DNA of 50,780 bases, taken from NCBI RefSeq assembly GCF_002000545.1, contig NZ_MLHL01000007.1:1-50780 (forward strand), given 5' to 3'. This stretch comes from Rodentibacter trehalosifermentans (GTDB taxonomy: Bacteria; Pseudomonadota; Gammaproteobacteria; Enterobacterales; Pasteurellaceae). The notes under the pieces are model-generated. The model did not search any database and was not told the origin of the DNA. It saw nothing but the letters and a program-made list of their open reading frames with translations. The position numbers and the translations under genes were made by a program. This document shows, one piece after another, positions 19,288 through 31,678 of the stretch (the stretch's first letter is position 1; every line of letters begins with the position of its first letter).

Positions 19288-20304
19288 TTAGAAATTGTAC
19301 TGATCAATATTGTCTTTAGTGAAGACAACACGTTGTGGTAATAGCACAATGCCGTTACCTTTTGCTTCGTATTCGTAACCCTGAACTTTATTTGGCGATA
19401 CTTCAATTGTGCCAATACCTTCAACTTCTACTTTATCACCGACATTAAGCGGTTTGCCTTTCAGTAAATCGTTTGCTACGGCAATGGAAATTTTTCCTTG
19501 TTGCACGACATCCCAAAGACCAAACTGTTTAACCGTGCCTCGTTTTACATAAGGTCGCATCACGTTAGGAGTACTAAAACCAACGATAGCAACATGATTT
19601 ACTTTGAGGTTTTCAGCGGCTTGTGCGGCGGCCGGTAATGCATTGGCATCTGGTGCAATAATGGCATCTAAGTCCGGATAAGCTTTTAAAATACCCTCTG
19701 CGGTTTGAAGTGATTTAATCGCATCGTTGTAACCGAATTGAGTGGTGACAATTTCCCATTCCGGATGATTTTTAGCGATTTTTGCTTTCGCTTCTTTTAC
19801 CCATTGATTTTGATCAGTGACCGTTGGACTGGAATAAAAGAAGGCAACTTTGGCGTTAGGTTTGGTTATTTGGCTTGATGCCATCTCAACAAGCATAGAA
19901 CCTAATTGTTCCGGTGTTCCTTGGTTAATATAGTGGCTACGGCATTCCGGTTTAGTGTCTGAATCCCAAGTCAATACTTTTACACCTCGTTTCATCGCTC
20001 GTTGTAATGTAGAGCATAAGCCATCAGGTGAAACCGCCGAAACTACAATGGCTTTATAACCTTGATTGACGAAGTTATTAATTAATTGTACTTGATTGGA
20101 AACACTCGGTTCCGTAGGACCGTCATAGGTAACATCCACCCCAAGGGTTTTTCCTATTTCAGTTGCACCTTGCCCACCGCTAGTGAAGAAGCCGACGCCG
20201 ACTAATTTGGGGATAAAGGCGATGCGATCTGCTGCTTGTGCGGCAGTCGTCACAGATAAACCGAGCAATATGGAAAGTGCGGTCATTTTCATACGAGTTT
20301 TCAT
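19288..20304 (-). CDS. lsrB: autoinducer-2 periplasmic binding protein LsrB
   Basis: The 338-residue receptor of the AI-2 importer has a signal peptide (MKTRMKM, a hydrophobic run, then cleavage after AAQA before ADRIAF). A frame extended upstream by 26 residues would bury this; the chosen ATG has GAGGAG upstream. All six residues known to contact AI-2 in Salmonella LsrB are visible: Lys in FIPKLVG, Asp in TWDSDT, Asp-Gln in TVTDQNQ, and Pro and Ala in [12 protein letters not shown]. So AI-2 binding rather than general ribose binding is well supported. An uptake signal (20275) is built into the signal peptide region. Confidence 0.96.
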   Translation of the reverse strand: MKTRMKMTALSILLGLSVTTAAQAADRIAFIPKLVGVGFFTSGGQGATEIGKTLGVDVTYDGPTEPSVSNQVQLINNFVNQGYKAIVVSAVSPDGLCSTLQRAMKRGVKVLTWDSDTKPECRSHYINQGTPEQLGSMLVEMASSQITKPNAKVAFFYSSPTVTDQNQWVKEAKAKIAKNHPEWEIVTTQFGYNDAIKSLQTAEGILKAYPDLDAIIAPDANALPAAAQAAENLKVNHVAIVGFSTPNVMRPYVKRGTVKQFGLWDVVQQGKISIAVANDLLKGKPLNVGDKVEVEGIGTIEVSPNKVQGYEYEAKGNGIVLLPQRVVFTKDNIDQYNF

Positions 20305-20339
20305 AACAAGTTCTCCTCTTAAGGTTGAGTGTTTAACGA

Positions 20340-21347
20340 CTAATCTACGACTGCTTGATGTTTGGCTTTTCGGCGTATCCATTGCATCATTGCACCGTAG
20401 TGCAAGCTAACGGATTTGCCGATTAATACGATAATCAGTAAGGCACCGGATAAGGCGCTTGAAATCTCATTTGGAATCCCGATCATTTGTAAACCTTGTT
20501 GTAAATAACCGATTAATAGGGCAGCGATAGCGGTACCGATAATTGAGCCTGAGCCACCATAAATATTGGCGCCACCCAATACAACGGCGGTCAGCACCGG
20601 CATTAATAATGAGCTGCCTAAATCTGAACGGGCGGAACCAAAATAGGACACTAATAGCAGTGCGACAAAAGCGGCAACAAGTCCGATAAATGCGTAAATG
20701 AGAAAAAGTGTTTTTTGAATCGGAACTGCACTGTAACGAGAGGTTCGTTCACTCTGACCAATTAGAAAAATGCTTCTTCCAATTTTGGTTTTGTGCATAA
20801 GTAGCCAGAAAACAAACGTCATTAATATGAAGTAAAGAATAGGAGTGGGAATACCTAATAAGGTTTGATTGGCAAATTCTAATAGTGATTCAGGGAATCC
20901 ACCGATACCTTCATAACCGGTTGCTCCGGCGAAACCGGATAGGAGCAATGCGCCACCGCCAAAAAGATACATGGTGCCTAGCGTGATCACCAAGGGATTA
21001 ACTTTTGTATAAAGAATAAGTCCGGCATTAATAAGCCCACACAGTAGCCCCACAACAAAGGTTGCCGGGATAGCAAGGCTAAGCGGCATATCCAATTTAA
21101 ATAACACGCCTAATGTTATGGAGCATAAGCCAACCGTTGAACCGAAAGAAATGTCCATTCCCCCACTGATAATAATCATTGTTAACGGAAGTGCCAGCAT
21201 ACCAATATAGATGAAATCACTTGTACTATATAAGAGTACGTTGAGATCAAGCATTAAGGGATTGAATAGACCGAATCCAAGAATTTCAAGTATTAATAGC
21301 AGTAGCAATGTCAATTCCCAAGCATGTTTTTTTATCGTCAACATCAT
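20340..21347 (-). CDS. lsrD: AI-2 import system permease LsrD
   Basis: The 335-residue inner membrane permease has about nine to ten hydrophobic helices. The conserved permease loop [13 protein letters not shown] near residue 63 and the [12 protein letters not shown]-type motif are shared with sugar ABC permeases of the RbsC family. It pairs with LsrC to form the AI-2 channel. Two adjacent ATG codons are possible; the second has the better spacing from GGAG. It follows lsrC after a 40-base gap that carries an uptake signal. Confidence 0.93.
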   Translation of the reverse strand: MMLTIKKHAWELTLLLLLILEILGFGLFNPLMLDLNVLLYSTSDFIYIGMLALPLTMIIISGGMDISFGSTVGLCSITLGVLFKLDMPLSLAIPATFVVGLLCGLINAGLILYTKVNPLVITLGTMYLFGGGALLLSGFAGATGYEGIGGFPESLLEFANQTLLGIPTPILYFILMTFVFWLLMHKTKIGRSIFLIGQSERTSRYSAVPIQKTLFLIYAFIGLVAAFVALLLVSYFGSARSDLGSSLLMPVLTAVVLGGANIYGGSGSIIGTAIAALLIGYLQQGLQMIGIPNEISSALSGALLIIVLIGKSVSLHYGAMMQWIRRKAKHQAVVD

Positions 21348-21387
21348 CTTTCTCCTTTAATGACCGCACTTTGATAAACAAATGGGG

Positions 21388-22368
21388 CTAGTCGTCTTTT
21401 AAAAATCGTGCATAGCGTTGTAATTTGAGATTGTGAGCAATCATGACTCGGATTCGACCGTCAAAGACCAAGACGGCTAAAAGCACGATACCCGCAACGA
21501 AGTTATTCCAGTAAGCCGGTACTTTAAGAAGAACCAATATAGAATCAATTTGAATGAGGAAATAGGCGCCAAGCACCGCACCGATTAAGTTACCGGCACC
21601 ACCTAACAAACTAATTCCGCCCAATACGCAAGCGGCTATCGCTTTCATCTCTAGCCCATTTCCGGTTGAGTTTGGCACGAATCCGATTTGAGACGTGAAC
21701 ACAATACCGGCGATGGCTGCCATTAAGCCATTTATCGCAAAGGCAATAATTCTGACCCGATTAATCGGTACGCCAAGTTGCATTGCACCTTGTAAATTGT
21801 CTCCCACAGCATAAAAATACCGTCCGGTTGAGCATTTTGTTAAGAAATAGTAAGTGGCTAGAATGATGAGAATTAATATCCAGCCAATAACGGAGATATT
21901 CAGAAAAATCGGGGCCGATAAGGTTTTTAGGTCTTGCGGTAAACCTTCAATCCATTTCCCACCTGTGATCAATAACATCATTCCTTTATATAAACCTAAT
22001 GTTCCCAAGGTTGCCACAATAGCAGGGATTCGTAAGAGCGTAACTAATACGCCATTCAGTAATCCGGCGGTTAAACCGCAAAGTAAAGTGAGGGTAAAGG
22101 CACTTGCAAGTCCGAATCCGGCATTGAGCAGACTCCCGACAATAACTGCACTTAATCCCATTGTGGAACCGACTGATACATCAATATTTCGCGTTAAAAT
22201 GACAAAGGTTGCGCCAATTGCCAGTAAAATCACGATTTGGGCTGAATTAAAAATCATCGTGAGTGTTTGCAAATGAAATCCGGCACCAACAAATCCTAAT
22301 AGGGCAAACAGCAAACCGATAGCAATTAAAATGGTCAATTCGCGATTATCTTGAATGAGTTTCCACAT
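21388..22368 (-). CDS. lsrC: AI-2 import system permease LsrC
   Basis: The 326-residue inner membrane permease starts [15 protein letters not shown], preceded by AAGGAG; a frame extended 33 residues upstream overlaps lsrA and is rejected. It has the [15 protein letters not shown] permease motif and [14 protein letters not shown]. It forms the membrane channel with LsrD and is powered by LsrA. The gap to lsrA is 10 bases, so the two are tightly coupled. Confidence 0.93.
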   Translation of the reverse strand: MWKLIQDNRELTILIAIGLLFALLGFVGAGFHLQTLTMIFNSAQIVILLAIGATFVILTRNIDVSVGSTMGLSAVIVGSLLNAGFGLASAFTLTLLCGLTAGLLNGVLVTLLRIPAIVATLGTLGLYKGMMLLITGGKWIEGLPQDLKTLSAPIFLNISVIGWILILIILATYYFLTKCSTGRYFYAVGDNLQGAMQLGVPINRVRIIAFAINGLMAAIAGIVFTSQIGFVPNSTGNGLEMKAIAACVLGGISLLGGAGNLIGAVLGAYFLIQIDSILVLLKVPAYWNNFVAGIVLLAVLVFDGRIRVMIAHNLKLQRYARFLKDD

Positions 22369-22378
22369 ATTTTTCTCC

Positions 22379-23890
22379 TTAATGCCCATTGCTACCAAAT
22401 GCCATTTGCATAATGTTTTTAGTGTTAATTTGTTCTCCGCATAATGATTCGCTGATTTGTCCGTCATGCATAACCAATACGCGATCAGACATTTGTTCTA
22501 TTTCCTCTAAATCTGAGGAAATAAATAAAACGGCAACATTTTGTTTTGCAATATTTTTGATTAATTGATAAATATCCGCTCTAGCGCCAACATCTACCCC
22601 ACGTGTTGGTTCATCAACAATCAATAATGAAGGATTCGCCTCTAAACATTTTGCGATAAGTACTTTTTGTTGGTTTCCGCCGGAAAGTGTCCTGACAGCT
22701 TGTTGTTCATCTGAAAATTTAATTCCGATTGCGCGGTGGTAACGTTCTAAGATTGCGCTTTCTTTTGAGGTGTTTAGCCAAAACCCTGTATCGTTGTAGG
22801 TTAGCGCACACACATTCCAAGTGAGTGATGAATCAAGGTATAACCCCGAGGTTTGACGATCTTCGGGAAGATATACAATCCCTTTATGGAGCCGTTCTTT
22901 GATAGAGAGAGGATTGATTTCTTGATTTTCAAACAGAATTTGACCGCACTTTGATTGACGTAAACCATATAAGGTTTCTGCTAATTCCGTTCTTCCTGCT
23001 CCTACTACACCGGCAAGACCTAGAATTTCACCGGGATAAATATCAAAGGAAATGTTTTTAAACCCTTCTCCGGTCAAATGATGAACTTGTAGAAGTGGGC
23101 GATCTGTTGTTTTTATTCGTTGGTGCCCCGGAAGCTCAAGCCATAATTTTTGAGCTTCGCTAAGTGGTGAGTTTTTGGCTTTTGGTGTAATTGCTTTGAT
23201 AACGTCATCTTTATTGATTTCATCAATCTTTCCATTAAGTGCAATATAGCCGTCACGCATAACACTGATTCTATGCGATATTTGCCAGACTTCCGGTAAC
23301 TTGTGGGAAATAAAGACGATACCCACGCCTTTTGTTAGTAAGGAATTAATTTTTTTAAATAAATTATCGGTTTCAATTGGCGTGAGGGACGCGGTTGGCT
23401 CATCCAAAATAAGAATAGAGGCATCGCGCATAAGCCCTCGCATAATTTCCACTAATTGTTGATCGGCAACTTCAAGAGAACCTGCCTGCATATCAAGTTT
23501 GAGGTGTGAGTTTAGTTCTTGTAAAAGTGCGGTCAGTTTTTCAGTTGTTTTTGCATCCCGGGATAAACCAAATAAAATGTTTTCCTTCACCGTTAAATTA
23601 GGAAATAAAAGAGGTTCTTGGGGAACTAAATAAATACCGAGTTGATGCGCTTTGTGAGGGGAAAGTCGGTTTTGTTGCGAACCATGAATAATGAGTTCAC
23701 CGCAGTCCTGTGGGTGAATGCCGGCGATAATTTTCATTAATGTCGATTTTCCTGCGCCATTCCCTCCTAATAACGCATGAACTTCACCTTCAAAAAGGGA
23801 AAAATTAATCTCTTTCAAGACTTCAATACCGGAAAATGATTTGCCAATGTTATGCGCTGAAAGAAGACATTTTTGAGTTTTATCACACAT
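22379..23890 (-). CDS. lsrA: AI-2 import ATP-binding protein LsrA
   Basis: This 503-residue double ATPase energises LsrCD. The first half has Walker [10 protein letters not shown] (42-50), a degenerate signature ([12 protein letters not shown]) and Walker [13 protein letters not shown]. The second half has the degenerate P-loop [12 protein letters not shown], signature LSGGNQQKV and [12 protein letters not shown], a pattern shared with RbsA-type sugar transporters. I take the ATG at 23890 (MCDKTQK) over a TTG eight codons earlier; its GGTGAG ribosome site is very close. It is the first gene of the AI-2 operon, transcribed away from lsrR. Uptake signals occur at 22943 and 23525. Confidence 0.95.
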   Translation of the reverse strand: MCDKTQKCLLSAHNIGKSFSGIEVLKEINFSLFEGEVHALLGGNGAGKSTLMKIIAGIHPQDCGELIIHGSQQNRLSPHKAHQLGIYLVPQEPLLFPNLTVKENILFGLSRDAKTTEKLTALLQELNSHLKLDMQAGSLEVADQQLVEIMRGLMRDASILILDEPTASLTPIETDNLFKKINSLLTKGVGIVFISHKLPEVWQISHRISVMRDGYIALNGKIDEINKDDVIKAITPKAKNSPLSEAQKLWLELPGHQRIKTTDRPLLQVHHLTGEGFKNISFDIYPGEILGLAGVVGAGRTELAETLYGLRQSKCGQILFENQEINPLSIKERLHKGIVYLPEDRQTSGLYLDSSLTWNVCALTYNDTGFWLNTSKESAILERYHRAIGIKFSDEQQAVRTLSGGNQQKVLIAKCLEANPSLLIVDEPTRGVDVGARADIYQLIKNIAKQNVAVLFISSDLEEIEQMSDRVLVMHDGQISESLCGEQINTKNIMQMAFGSNGH

Positions 23891-23925
23891 AATCTCACCA
23901 TACTGAATTAACAAATGTAATTTAA

Positions 23926-23941
23926 ATTAATCATTTGTTCA
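23926..23941 (-). promoter_or_regulatory. candidate LsrR operator at the lsrA promoter
   Basis: The minus strand reads TGAACAAATGATTAAT, 14/16 identical to the plus-strand motif before lsrR. It begins two bases after the likely lsrA -10 (TAGAGT, complement of 23944-23949), so a bound repressor would cover the start site. A third, weaker AACAAATG lies at 23910-23917. Confidence 0.5.
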
Positions 23942-23967
23942 TAACTCTATCTGAAAAGATGAGAAAA

Positions 23968-23989
23968 AACAGTGATCAATCTCACATAA
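23968..23989. promoter_or_regulatory. CRP binding site, lsrA side
   Basis: The core AGTGATCAATCTCACA matches TGTGA-N6-TCACA at 9 of 10 positions. Its centre lies about 41.5 bases upstream of the predicted lsrA start, the class II activator position. cAMP-CRP control of lsr operons is established in enterics and reported for Aggregatibacter. Confidence 0.7.
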
Positions 23990-24026
23990 TTGAATATTTT
24001 TTGATCTTTTATGGTTTGTATTCAAG

Positions 24027-24048
24027 AAATGTGAGCTTGTTCACGTTT
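24027..24048. promoter_or_regulatory. CRP binding site, lsrR side
   Basis: The core TGTGAGCTTGTTCACG matches the CRP consensus at 9 of 10 core positions, and 18 of 22 over the long consensus. It lies about 51 bases upstream of the predicted lsrR start (-10 TAAAAT at 24077-24082). Confidence 0.75.
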
Positions 24049-24085
24049 TTGTAAAAATTAAGAAAAGAACAATTGATAAAATTTT

Positions 24086-24101
24086 TAAACAAATGAATAA
24101 T
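24086..24101 (+). promoter_or_regulatory. candidate LsrR operator at the lsrR promoter
   Basis: TAAACAAATGAATAAT, an inverted near-copy of the site at 23926, starts three bases after the -10 candidate TAAAAT (24077-24082). Placement over the start site predicts autorepression of lsrRK. Confidence 0.5.
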
Positions 24102-24124
24102 ATCAGACAAAGAAGGAATGAAAT

Positions 24125-25090
24125 ATGAATGAACGAATAGACGATAACGGTGAATTTTCCCAAAACATGACGGAAGAAGAGCTGCTTGCCAGAATGGCGT
24201 GGTTTTATTATCACGATAATTTAACGCAGAGTGAGATTGGGGAAAAATTAAAGCTACCTCGCTTAAAAGTTTCCCGATTATTAGAAAAAGCCCGGCAATT
24301 AGGAATCATTAAGGTACAGATTAACTCTCGTTTTACCGGTTGTTTTGAGCTAGAAGAAGCCTTACAACAACATTTTCAATTAAAGTATATTCGTATTTTA
24401 CCGGCATTAGAACAGCATGAAATTAATGAGCGTTTAGGTGTTGGAGCGGCTCAGATGTTGATGTCATTAATGAAACCAAATCAAGTTTTAGCGATTGGTT
24501 TCGGTGATACGATTATGAAGACATTAAAGTATGCAAGTGAGTTTATTACCCACAATAACATTAAATTGATCACCTTATCAGGTGGGGTGGGGCCTTATAT
24601 GAAAGGGATCGGGCAATTGGACGGTTCCTGTTCTGTAAGCATTATTCCTGCTCCTTTACGTGCGTCCTCCATTAAAGCAGCAAGGTTATTTAAGCGTGAA
24701 GCCTGCGTTCGTGACATGATGCTTGCCGCGTGCAGTGCCAATACGGCAATTGTTGGTATAGGAGCAACTCGCCAAAAGGGGCAAGCGACATTGCTCCGTT
24801 CGGGCTATATCACGGAGGAAAAACAGCAAATTATCCGTAACCAGGGCGCGGTAGGGGATATTTTGGGCTATTTTATGCGTAGAGACGGAAGTTTGCAGCC
24901 TGATATGCCATTACATGAAGAACTGATTAGTGTACCGCTTGAAAATCTAAAGAAAATTTCTAATGTCGTTGGTGTTGCGGGCGGAGAAGATAAGGTGGAG
25001 GCGATTTTAAGCGCATTGCAGGGAAATTATATTAATTCATTAGTCACAGAAGAAAACACGGCTCGAATGATGTTAACGCAGTTGGTTTAG
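24125..25090 (+). CDS. lsrR: transcriptional repressor LsrR
   Basis: LsrR is a SorC/DeoR-type regulator that represses lsr genes until it binds phospho-AI-2. The 321-residue product has an N-terminal helix-turn-helix (about 33-62: [20 protein letters not shown]) and a C-terminal sugar-phosphate-binding domain, including [20 protein letters not shown] and [14 protein letters not shown]. The latter is the effector-site region of SorC proteins. It is divergent from lsrA over a 234-base control region with two CRP sites and paired operator candidates, and precedes lsrK by 39 bases. Confidence 0.95.
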   Translation: MNERIDDNGEFSQNMTEEELLARMAWFYYHDNLTQSEIGEKLKLPRLKVSRLLEKARQLGIIKVQINSRFTGCFELEEALQQHFQLKYIRILPALEQHEINERLGVGAAQMLMSLMKPNQVLAIGFGDTIMKTLKYASEFITHNNIKLITLSGGVGPYMKGIGQLDGSCSVSIIPAPLRASSIKAARLFKREACVRDMMLAACSANTAIVGIGATRQKGQATLLRSGYITEEKQQIIRNQGAVGDILGYFMRRDGSLQPDMPLHEELISVPLENLKKISNVVGVAGGEDKVEAILSALQGNYINSLVTEENTARMMLTQLV

Positions 25091-25129
25091 CAATAAAGGG
25101 CTTATTTTCTTCTTAATTGAAAGGAGAAA

Positions 25130-26710
25130 ATGATGAATACACCGCAAGCAATTTATTTAATGGCATTAGATGCCGGAACGGGGAGTGTAAGAGCGGTTAT
25201 TTTTGATATAGAAGGTAATCAGATTGTCGCCGCTCAACGAGAATGGACGCATTTGTCGGATCCTAATATTCCCGGCTCTATGGAATTTGATTTAAAAAAT
25301 AATTGGCAATTAACTTGTGAATGTATTCGTCAAGCTTTGCAACAATCGCAAATTCAAGCTGGACAGATTGCGGCGATTTCTACTTGTTCAATGCGTGAAG
25401 GTATTGTGCTTTATGATGAACAAAAACAACCGATTTGGGCATGTGGCAATGTAGATGCGCGTGCGGTAGAAGAAGTCAAAGAGTTAAAGACGCTTTATAA
25501 CAATACATTTGAATCCTATTTATATTCTATTTCCGGTCAAACTTTAGCATTAAGTGCTGTGCCTCGTTTATTATGGCTCGCTCACCATCGACCTGATATT
25601 TATCGTAAAACGAAAGCGATTTCAATGATTAGTGATTGGTTGGCATTTATGCTGAGTGGGGAGTTGGCAGTTGAACCATCCAATGCTGGTACGACAGGGA
25701 TGTTGGATTTAAAAACTCGTCAGTGGTCGGCTGAGTTACTGGATATGGCAGGACTTGTATCGGATATATTAACACCGGTAAAAGAAACCGGGACATTGCT
25801 AGGTAGTGTAACGGCAGAAATAGCCCGTCAAACAGGATTAACACAGGGAACGCCTGTTATTGTTGGTGGTGGCGATGTTCAACTGGGTTGTATCGGTTTA
25901 GGTGTGACTGAGCCTGAGCAGGCGGCAGTGATCGGGGGTACGTTTTGGCAACAGGTGGTGAATTTACCACATCCTGTAACGGATCCTGAAATGAATGTTC
26001 GTATTAATCCTCATGTTATTTCACCTTTAGTTCAAGCCGAATCAATTAGTTTTTTTACCGGATTAACTATGCGTTGGTTCCGAGATGCTTTTTGCGATGA
26101 AGAAAAGCGGCTGGCTGAACGATTGGGGACGGATGCTTATGCACTTTTAGAACAAATGGCTGAAAAAGTACCGGTTGGATCTTATGATGTAATTCCTATC
26201 TTTTCTGATGCGATGCATTTCAAATCTTGGTATCACGCTGCGCCTTCTTTTATTAATCTTTCTATTGATCCTGATAAATGTAATAAAGCGGTTCTATTCC
26301 GTGCATTAGAGGAAAATGCCGCGATAGTGTCTTCATGTAATTTGGAACAAGTACAAAAATTTTCCGGTGTAAGATTAACCTCTATTGTGTTTGCCGGTGG
26401 AGGCGCAAAAGGAAAATTATGGAGCCAAATTTTATCTGATGTAACAGGTTTGACGGTTAATATTCCGGTTGTGAAAGAGGCAACAGCATTAGGTTGTGCA
26501 ATTGCAGCAGGTGTGGGGGTAGGTATCTATGCTTCCTTATCTGAAGCCGGTAAAAAACTGGTGAAATTTGAGCGTCAACATCAACCGAATGCCGACAATC
26601 ATAGGTTATATCAAGCCCATAAATCTCGTTGGCAGGATATCTATAAGAAACAATTACAATTAGTCGATAACGGATTAACAACATCATTATGGAAAGCTCC
26701 GGGTTTATAA
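25130..26710 (+). CDS. lsrK: autoinducer-2 kinase LsrK
   Basis: This FGGY-family carbohydrate kinase phosphorylates imported AI-2 in the cytoplasm, making the LsrR inducer. The 526-residue product opens with [17 protein letters not shown], the phosphate-1 ATP motif. It has the [13 protein letters not shown] region, [11 protein letters not shown] and [17 protein letters not shown], the adenosine motif. Two ATG codons in a row are possible; the second (25133) sits at better distance from AGGAG. It completes the AI-2 pathway: import (LsrABCD), phosphorylation (LsrK), sensing (LsrR), degradation (LsrG, LsrF). Confidence 0.95.
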   Translation: MMNTPQAIYLMALDAGTGSVRAVIFDIEGNQIVAAQREWTHLSDPNIPGSMEFDLKNNWQLTCECIRQALQQSQIQAGQIAAISTCSMREGIVLYDEQKQPIWACGNVDARAVEEVKELKTLYNNTFESYLYSISGQTLALSAVPRLLWLAHHRPDIYRKTKAISMISDWLAFMLSGELAVEPSNAGTTGMLDLKTRQWSAELLDMAGLVSDILTPVKETGTLLGSVTAEIARQTGLTQGTPVIVGGGDVQLGCIGLGVTEPEQAAVIGGTFWQQVVNLPHPVTDPEMNVRINPHVISPLVQAESISFFTGLTMRWFRDAFCDEEKRLAERLGTDAYALLEQMAEKVPVGSYDVIPIFSDAMHFKSWYHAAPSFINLSIDPDKCNKAVLFRALEENAAIVSSCNLEQVQKFSGVRLTSIVFAGGGAKGKLWSQILSDVTGLTVNIPVVKEATALGCAIAAGVGVGIYASLSEAGKKLVKFERQHQPNADNHRLYQAHKSRWQDIYKKQLQLVDNGLTTSLWKAPGL

Positions 26711-26749
26711 AAATATATGAGAAAATAACCGCACTTTTTGTATATTTTT
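26709..26749 (+). terminator. possible weak AT-rich terminator after lsrK
   Basis: AAAAATATA pairs with TATATTTTT over a 23-base loop that carries an uptake signal. There is no GC in the stem, so the call is tentative. Confidence 0.35.
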
Positions 26750-26760
26750 GAATAAATACC

Positions 26761-26789
26761 TTGCAATCTGTTTTGGTTTTATGTAGTAT
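26761..26789 (+). promoter_or_regulatory. candidate S10 operon promoter
   Basis: -35 TTGCAA, a 17-base spacer and -10 TAGTAT. It leaves a leader of about 190 bases before rpsJ, similar to the length of the E. coli S10 leader. Confidence 0.55.
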
Positions 26790-27297
<508 letters not shown>

Positions 27298-27313
27298 TTA
27301 AGAGGTTATTACA

Positions 27314-27940
27314 ATGATTGGTTTAATCGGTCGTAAAGTTGGTATGACCCGTATCTTCAATGAAGACGGTGTGTCAGTACCGGTTACTGTTATCGAAATT
27401 GAAGCCAACCGCGTAACTCAAGTTAAAACTCTTGAAAACGATGGCTATACTGCAGTTCAAGTTACTACAGGTTCTAAAAAAGCGAATCGTGTAACTAAGC
27501 CTGAAGCAGGTCATTTCGTGAAAGCAGGTGTTGAAGCTGGTCGCGGTTTATGGGAATTTCGTACTGAAGGTGAAGAATTCACTTTAGGTCAAGAAATCAA
27601 TGTTGACATCTTTGCAGATGTTAAAAAAGTAGATGTTACCGGTACTTCTAAAGGTAAAGGTTTCCAAGGTGGTGTTAAACGTTGGAATTTCCGTACTCAA
27701 GATGCAACCCACGGTAACTCTTTATCACATCGTGTCCTTGGTTCTATTGGTCAAAACCAAACTCCGGGTCGTGTGTTTAAAGGTAAAAAAATGGCAGGAC
27801 ATTTAGGTGCTGAGCGTGTAACCGTTCAATCACTTGAAGTTGTTCGTGTAGATGCTGAGCGTAAATTGCTATTAGTAAAAGGTTCTGTACCTGGTGCTAT
27901 CAATGGTGATGTTATCGTTAAGCCGGCAGTTAAAGCATAA
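27314..27940 (+). CDS. rplC: 50S ribosomal protein L3
   Basis: The 208-residue product matches L3, an early assembly protein near the peptidyl transferase centre. It begins [19 protein letters not shown] and contains the [17 protein letters not shown] loop and the glutamine-bearing [20 protein letters not shown] segment, the site methylated by PrmB in enterics. It lies 16 bases after rpsJ. Confidence 0.98.
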   Translation: MIGLIGRKVGMTRIFNEDGVSVPVTVIEIEANRVTQVKTLENDGYTAVQVTTGSKKANRVTKPEAGHFVKAGVEAGRGLWEFRTEGEEFTLGQEINVDIFADVKKVDVTGTSKGKGFQGGVKRWNFRTQDATHGNSLSHRVLGSIGQNQTPGRVFKGKKMAGHLGAERVTVQSLEVVRVDAERKLLLVKGSVPGAINGDVIVKPAVKA

Positions 27941-27955
27941 GTCTAGGAGATAGAG

Positions 27956-28558
27956 ATGGAATTACAAGTTGTAGGTGCAAATGCACTCACTGTTTCTGAA
28001 ACTACCTTCGGACGTGAGTTTAACGAAGCGTTGATCCACCAAGTTGTTGTTGCTTATGCGGCAGGTGCTCGTCAAGGTACTCGTGCTCAAAAAACTCGTG
28101 CTGAAGTGTCTGGTTCAGGTAAAAAACCTTGGCGTCAAAAAGGTACAGGTCGTGCGCGTGTTGGTGATATTAAATCTCCAATTTGGCGTTCTGGTGGTAC
28201 AACCTTCGCGGCAAAACCACAAGATCACAGCCAAAAAGTGAACAAAAAAATGTACCGTGGTGCAATTAAAAGCATTCTTTCTGAATTAGTTCGTCAAGAC
28301 CGTTTAATGGTTGTTGAGAAGTTTGAAATTGATGCACCAAAAACTAAAGTTTTAGTACAAAAATTAAAAGATTTAGCAGTTGAAGATGCGTTAATTATCA
28401 CAGCGAGTTTAGATGAAAATCTATTCTTAGCAGCACGTAACTTATATAAAGTCGACGTACGTGATGTACAAGGTATCGATCCGGTAAGCTTAATCGCTTT
28501 CGATAAAGTGATTGTTACTGTTGATGCTGTGAAACAAATTGAGGAGATCTTAGCATGA
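27956..28558 (+). CDS. rplD: 50S ribosomal protein L4
   Basis: The 200-residue L4 has an extended loop ([19 protein letters not shown], then [12 protein letters not shown]) that lines the peptide exit tunnel, and the globular domain with [14 protein letters not shown] at the C-terminus. In E. coli this protein is the autorepressor of the operon, acting on the S10 leader. Its end overlaps rplW by four bases (ATGA). Confidence 0.98.
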   Translation: MELQVVGANALTVSETTFGREFNEALIHQVVVAYAAGARQGTRAQKTRAEVSGSGKKPWRQKGTGRARVGDIKSPIWRSGGTTFAAKPQDHSQKVNKKMYRGAIKSILSELVRQDRLMVVEKFEIDAPKTKVLVQKLKDLAVEDALIITASLDENLFLAARNLYKVDVRDVQGIDPVSLIAFDKVIVTVDAVKQIEEILA

Positions 28559-28854
28559 GTCAAGAACGTTTGCTGAGCGTGCTTCGCGCACCGCATATCT
28601 CTGAAAAAGCAACCAACAATGCTGAAAAATCTAACACTGTTGTACTTAAAGTTGCTTTAGATGCGAACAAAGCTGAAATTGCTGCTGCTGTTGCTCAATT
28701 ATTTGAAGTAAAAGTAGATTCTGTTCGTACTGTGGTAGTTAAAGGTAAAACCAAACGCCGTGGTACTAAAATGGGTCGTCGCAGCGACTGGAAAAAAGCT
28801 TATGTAACTTTAGCCGAAGGCCAAAATTTGGACTTCGTGGACAGTGCAGAGTAA
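28555..28854 (+). CDS. rplW: 50S ribosomal protein L23
   Basis: The 99-residue L23 sits at the tunnel exit and is a docking site for SRP and trigger factor. The sequence opens with [14 protein letters not shown] and contains [21 protein letters not shown], both diagnostic. It starts within the rplD stop codon, so translation is coupled. Confidence 0.98.
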   Translation: MSQERLLSVLRAPHISEKATNNAEKSNTVVLKVALDANKAEIAAAVAQLFEVKVDSVRTVVVKGKTKRRGTKMGRRSDWKKAYVTLAEGQNLDFVDSAE

Positions 28855-28871
28855 TCGGAGGAAAATAGAGA

Positions 28872-29693
28872 ATGGCTATCGTAAAATGTAAGCCGACCTC
28901 CGCTGGTCGTCGTCACGTTGTTAAAATCGTGAACCCTGAATTACACAAGGGTAAACCTTACGCACCATTACTAGATACTAAATCTAAAACCGGTGGTCGT
29001 AACAACTATGGTCGTATTACAACTCGTCACATCGGTGGCGGTCATAAACAACACTACCGTTTAATCGATTTCAAACGTAACAAGTTAGATATTCCGGCGG
29101 TTGTTGAGCGTTTAGAATATGATCCAAACCGTTCTGCTAACATTGCTTTAGTGCTTTATAAAGATGGTGAACGTCGTTATATTTTGGCACCTAAAGGTTT
29201 GTCAGTGGGCGATCAAATTCAAGCTGGTGTAAACTCTCCAATTAAAGTGGGTAACGCATTACCAATGCGTAATATTCCAGTAGGTTCAACAGTACATAAC
29301 GTTGAATTAAAACCGGGTAAAGGCGGTCAAATTGCCCGTTCTGCCGGTGCCTATGTACAAATCATTGCTCGTGAAGGAAACTATGTGACTTTACGTTTAC
29401 GTTCCGGCGAAATGCGTAAAGTATTAGCAGAATGTGTTGCGACAATTGGTGAAGTTGGTAACTCAGAGCATATGCTTCGCGTATTGGGTAAAGCGGGTGC
29501 GAGCCGTTGGAGAGGTATTCGTCCGACCGTTCGTGGTACTGCAATGAACCCGGTAGACCACCCACATGGTGGTGGTGAAGGTCGTAACTTTGGTAAACAC
29601 CCTGTTACTCCATGGGGCGTTCAAACCAAAGGTAAGAAAACTCGTCACAACAAACGTACTGATAAATATATCGTACGTCGTCGTGGCAAATAA
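28872..29693 (+). CDS. rplB: 50S ribosomal protein L2
   Basis: The 273-residue L2 has the same length as in E. coli. It contributes to subunit association and the peptidyl transferase region. Signatures are [18 protein letters not shown], the SH3-like and OB-fold core, and [20 protein letters not shown], which bears the conserved histidine near the active centre. It lies 17 bases after rplW. Confidence 0.98.
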   Translation: MAIVKCKPTSAGRRHVVKIVNPELHKGKPYAPLLDTKSKTGGRNNYGRITTRHIGGGHKQHYRLIDFKRNKLDIPAVVERLEYDPNRSANIALVLYKDGERRYILAPKGLSVGDQIQAGVNSPIKVGNALPMRNIPVGSTVHNVELKPGKGGQIARSAGAYVQIIAREGNYVTLRLRSGEMRKVLAECVATIGEVGNSEHMLRVLGKAGASRWRGIRPTVRGTAMNPVDHPHGGGEGRNFGKHPVTPWGVQTKGKKTRHNKRTDKYIVRRRGK

Positions 29694-29706
29694 TAGATTA
29701 AATTAA

Positions 29707-30338
<632 letters not shown>

Positions 30339-30355
30339 TCAGTAGGAGAATAACA

Positions 30356-31063
30356 ATGGGTCAAAAAGTACATCCACATGGTATTCGCCTAGGTATTGTA
30401 AAACCTTGGAGCTCTACTTGGTTCGCGAATACAAAAGACTTCGCTGACAATCTTGAAGGCGATTTCAAAGTACGTCAATTCTTAAATAAAGAATTAGCAA
30501 ATGCTTCAGTTTCACGTATTACTATTGAGCGTCCGGCGAAAAGTATTCGTGTAACAATTCACACAGCTCGTCCGGGTATCGTTATCGGTAAGAAAGGCGA
30601 AGATGTTGAAAAATTACGTAACGCAGTATCTAAAATTGCTGGCGTTCCTGCTCAAATCAACATTGCTGAAGTGAAAAAACCTGAATTAGATGCGAAATTA
30701 GTTGCAGAAAGCATCGCTTCTCAATTAGAACGTCGTGTAATGTTCCGTCGTGCAATGAAACGTGCGGTACAAAGCGCAATGCGTTTAGGTGCGAAAGGTA
30801 TCAAGGTTGAGGTTAGCGGTCGTTTAGGTGGCGCAGAGATCGCACGTTCAGAATGGTATCGTGAAGGTCGTGTACCTCTTCATACTCTTCGTGCGGACAT
30901 CGATTATAGCACTGCAGAAGCTCATACAACTTACGGCGTAATAGGCGTAAAAGTATGGATTTTCAAAGGTGAGATTCTTGGTGGAATGGCTGCCGTTGCG
31001 CAATCAGAACAACAACCTACCGACAAGCCTAAAAGAGCACCGCGCGGTAAAGGTCGTAAGTAA
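30356..31063 (+). CDS. rpsC: 30S ribosomal protein S3
   Basis: The 235-residue S3 starts [20 protein letters not shown]. It has the KH domain motif [14 protein letters not shown] and the S3 C-terminal domain ([20 protein letters not shown]), followed by a basic tail. It helps form the mRNA entry tunnel and its helicase activity. It lies between rplV and rplP as in other gammaproteobacteria. Confidence 0.98.
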   Translation: MGQKVHPHGIRLGIVKPWSSTWFANTKDFADNLEGDFKVRQFLNKELANASVSRITIERPAKSIRVTIHTARPGIVIGKKGEDVEKLRNAVSKIAGVPAQINIAEVKKPELDAKLVAESIASQLERRVMFRRAMKRAVQSAMRLGAKGIKVEVSGRLGGAEIARSEWYREGRVPLHTLRADIDYSTAEAHTTYGVIGVKVWIFKGEILGGMAAVAQSEQQPTDKPKRAPRGKGRK

Positions 31064-31076
31064 GGAGAAACGCTAA

Positions 31077-31487
31077 ATGTTGCAACCAAAACGTACAAAA
31101 TTCCGTAAAGTTCACAAAGGCCGCAACCGTGGTATCGCGGGTGGTACTGAAGTTAGCTTCGGTACTTACGGTTTGAAAGCTGTTGGTCGTTGTCGTTTAA
31201 CTGCCCGTCAAATTGAAGCGGCACGTCGTGCCATGTCACGTGCAGTAAAACGTCAAGGTAAAATCTGGATCCGCGTGTTCCCTGATAAACCAATCACTGA
31301 AAAACCATTAGAAGTCCGTATGGGTAAAGGTAAAGGTAACGTTGAATACTGGGTAGCCTTAATCCAACCGGGTAAAGTACTTTATGAAATGGACGGTGTG
31401 TCTGAAGAAGTGGCAAGAAACGCATTTGCATTAGCAGCTGCGAAATTGCCGGTTAAGACCACCTTCGTAACTAAGACGGTGATGTAA
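31077..31487 (+). CDS. rplP: 50S ribosomal protein L16
   Basis: The 136-residue L16 contacts the A-site tRNA region of the 50S subunit. [19 protein letters not shown] and [19 protein letters not shown] are typical. AAGGAG lies upstream of the ATG. The stop overlaps the rpmC start by one base (TAATG). Confidence 0.98.
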   Translation: MLQPKRTKFRKVHKGRNRGIAGGTEVSFGTYGLKAVGRCRLTARQIEAARRAMSRAVKRQGKIWIRVFPDKPITEKPLEVRMGKGKGNVEYWVALIQPGKVLYEMDGVSEEVARNAFALAAAKLPVKTTFVTKTVM

Positions 31488-31678
31488 TGAAAGCTCAAGA
31501 TTTACGTACAAAAAGTGTTGAAGAGCTGAATGCTGAATTATTAAACCTTCTAGGTGAACAATTCAAGTTGCGTATGCAAACAGCCACCGGTCAGCTTCAA
31601 CAAACCCATCAGGCTAAACAAGTGCGTCGTGATATTGCACGTGTAAAAACTGTATTAACCGAAAAGGCGGGTGAGTAA
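31487..31678 (+). CDS. rpmC: 50S ribosomal protein L29
   Basis: The 63-residue L29, E. coli length, lies next to L23 at the tunnel exit. It opens [20 protein letters not shown] and has the conserved [13 protein letters not shown] core. One-base TAATG overlaps on both sides indicate coupled translation with rplP and rpsQ. Confidence 0.98.

Noticed and set aside
20305-20382. Upstream extension of lsrB
   Set aside because: It overlaps lsrD and would put 26 residues before a clear signal peptide.
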